Source: a virus. Taken from it: a stretch of 38,242 nt of DNA. The translations under genes and the position numbers were made by a program. Below, piece by piece: positions 37,962 to 38,242 of this stretch. Position 1 is the stretch's first letter. Each line of letters opens with the position of its first letter. Where the stretch lies: the IMG/VR virus record IMGVR_UViG_3300031722_000084, positions 1-38,242 of that record; one strand, given 5' to 3'. The notes under the pieces are model-generated. The model saw only the letters and a program-made list of their open reading frames with translations. It searched no databases and had not been told where the DNA came from.

Positions 37962-38131
37962 GATGATAATCGTTTATATCCATCTAAACTGACTGCCTAA
38001 TGAAATGAAAATATTTTCCATCAATATTTTATTAACGATCTGTTTAAGTTCCCGTTATATCCCACTTTGATAGCTTATATCCCGGATCCTTTGGTCACGG
38101 TGTCTACTGTATAAGCAGATACCTCCTTACA
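37950..38131. repeat. Prophage left terminus with transposase-type repeats
   Basis: Three outward-reading ACTG-type sites on the plus strand: ACTGCCAAATGAGATGATAA (37950), ACTGCCTAATGAAATGAAAA (37992), and ACTGTATAAGCAG (38106) ending 26 bases on in TACA at 38131. The last matches the right-end R1 site in having ACTG exactly 26 bases from the terminal TACA, with 13 of 26 positions equal. The gap 37962-38105 holds no gene; it includes a GGGATATAA direct repeat of 20-bp spacing (minus strand, about 38057-38086). Confidence 0.6.
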
Positions 38132-38133
38132 CC

Positions 38134-38242
38134 GGCACTGCCGCACCACAGAGTGCTGCTGTTCATGCGGGCGGTTTGATTCTTGTCATGGACGACGAGG
38201 AAATTATCCGGACGATGACGACCGAAATGCTGGAGTATCTGG
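38134..38242 (+). CDS. Host response-regulator receiver domain, partial
   Basis: The frame runs off the window end. It encodes a Pro/Ala linker (GTAAPQSAAVHAGG) and then LILVMDDEEIIRTMTTEMLE, the start of a receiver domain with its acidic pocket (DDEE). Such linkers join histidine kinase catalytic domains to C-terminal receivers in hybrid kinases. The catalytic domain is not visible on either flank. Confidence 0.7.

Noticed and set aside
1-38242. tRNA, rRNA or tRNA-linked attachment site
   Set aside because: No cloverleaf or rRNA-like sequence was seen, and Mu-type phages do not use tRNA sites.

Overview
The window is almost entirely one Mu-like transposable prophage, inferred to run from about 36 to 38131 (38.1 kb) and carried in inverted orientation: its genetic left end (repressor, transposase) is at the right of the window and its right end (tail genes, DNA methylase) at the left. 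Both inferred termini start 5'-TGTA and carry ACTGCC-type repeats that read outward, as expected for MuA binding sites. A few bases of host DNA remain on each side. The right flank encodes the start of a response-regulator receiver domain (VMDDEE). The left flank resembles the coiled end of a sensory (PAS-type) domain (YEQQLEH). The host is a Gram-negative bacterium, since lipobox and Sec-signal proteins and a GH19-type endolysin are present. A Desulfuromonadales (Geobacter-like) origin is my guess from general resemblance, not proven here.

Layout in order of transcription. (1) Immunity: an S24-family repressor (36303-36998, +) faces a divergent early promoter with a TTGACA-N17-TATTTA core, with a cluster of ACGCGTCAGAGTT operators between. 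Two secreted-type morons (36998-37961) lie between the repressor and the phage end. (2) Early operon (minus): Ner-like protein, CII-like protein, transposase A, target-selector ATPase B, then about ten small regulators including DUF3164, GemA/gp16 and a Mor/C-family activator (27552-27926). (3) A complete diversity-generating retroelement (DGR): two paralogous DUF1566/C-type-lectin-like variable proteins, an Avd accessory protein, a template repeat (TR, 25779-25880) and a reverse transcriptase. (4) Three late operons: lysis plus packaging/head start (24499 to 17032), protease/scaffold through tail chaperones (16721 to 9878), and tape measure through tail fibre region and DNA adenine methylase (9748 to 148).

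The strongest biology is the DGR. In the 102-bp TR/VR alignment all 32 substitutions (13 in VR2, 19 in VR1) fall at template adenines, and none fall elsewhere. The reverse transcriptase start codon lies inside the TR.

The second notable system is a composite regulatory module of about 110-135 bp, present three times, once before each late operon. In each copy a sigma70-type promoter (TTGACATA, 17-bp spacer) fires straight into an intrinsic terminator, predicting an RNA of only about 45 nt. This is followed immediately by an 18-bp dyad (ATTTGAAG-N2-CTTCAAAT), exactly 21 bp, and a -10-like GTAGTGT or GTACTAT. I infer that the dyads are the binding sites of the Mor/C-type activator and that these are the late promoters, as in Mu. 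The function of the short promoter-terminator RNAs is unknown.

Other features worth attention are a programmed frameshift in the tail chaperone, a portal-MuF fusion, a nested protease/scaffold start, a holin-like/lipoprotein fusion, signal peptides on proteins encoded inside the head and tail modules, and a possible hairpin switch at the endolysin start.
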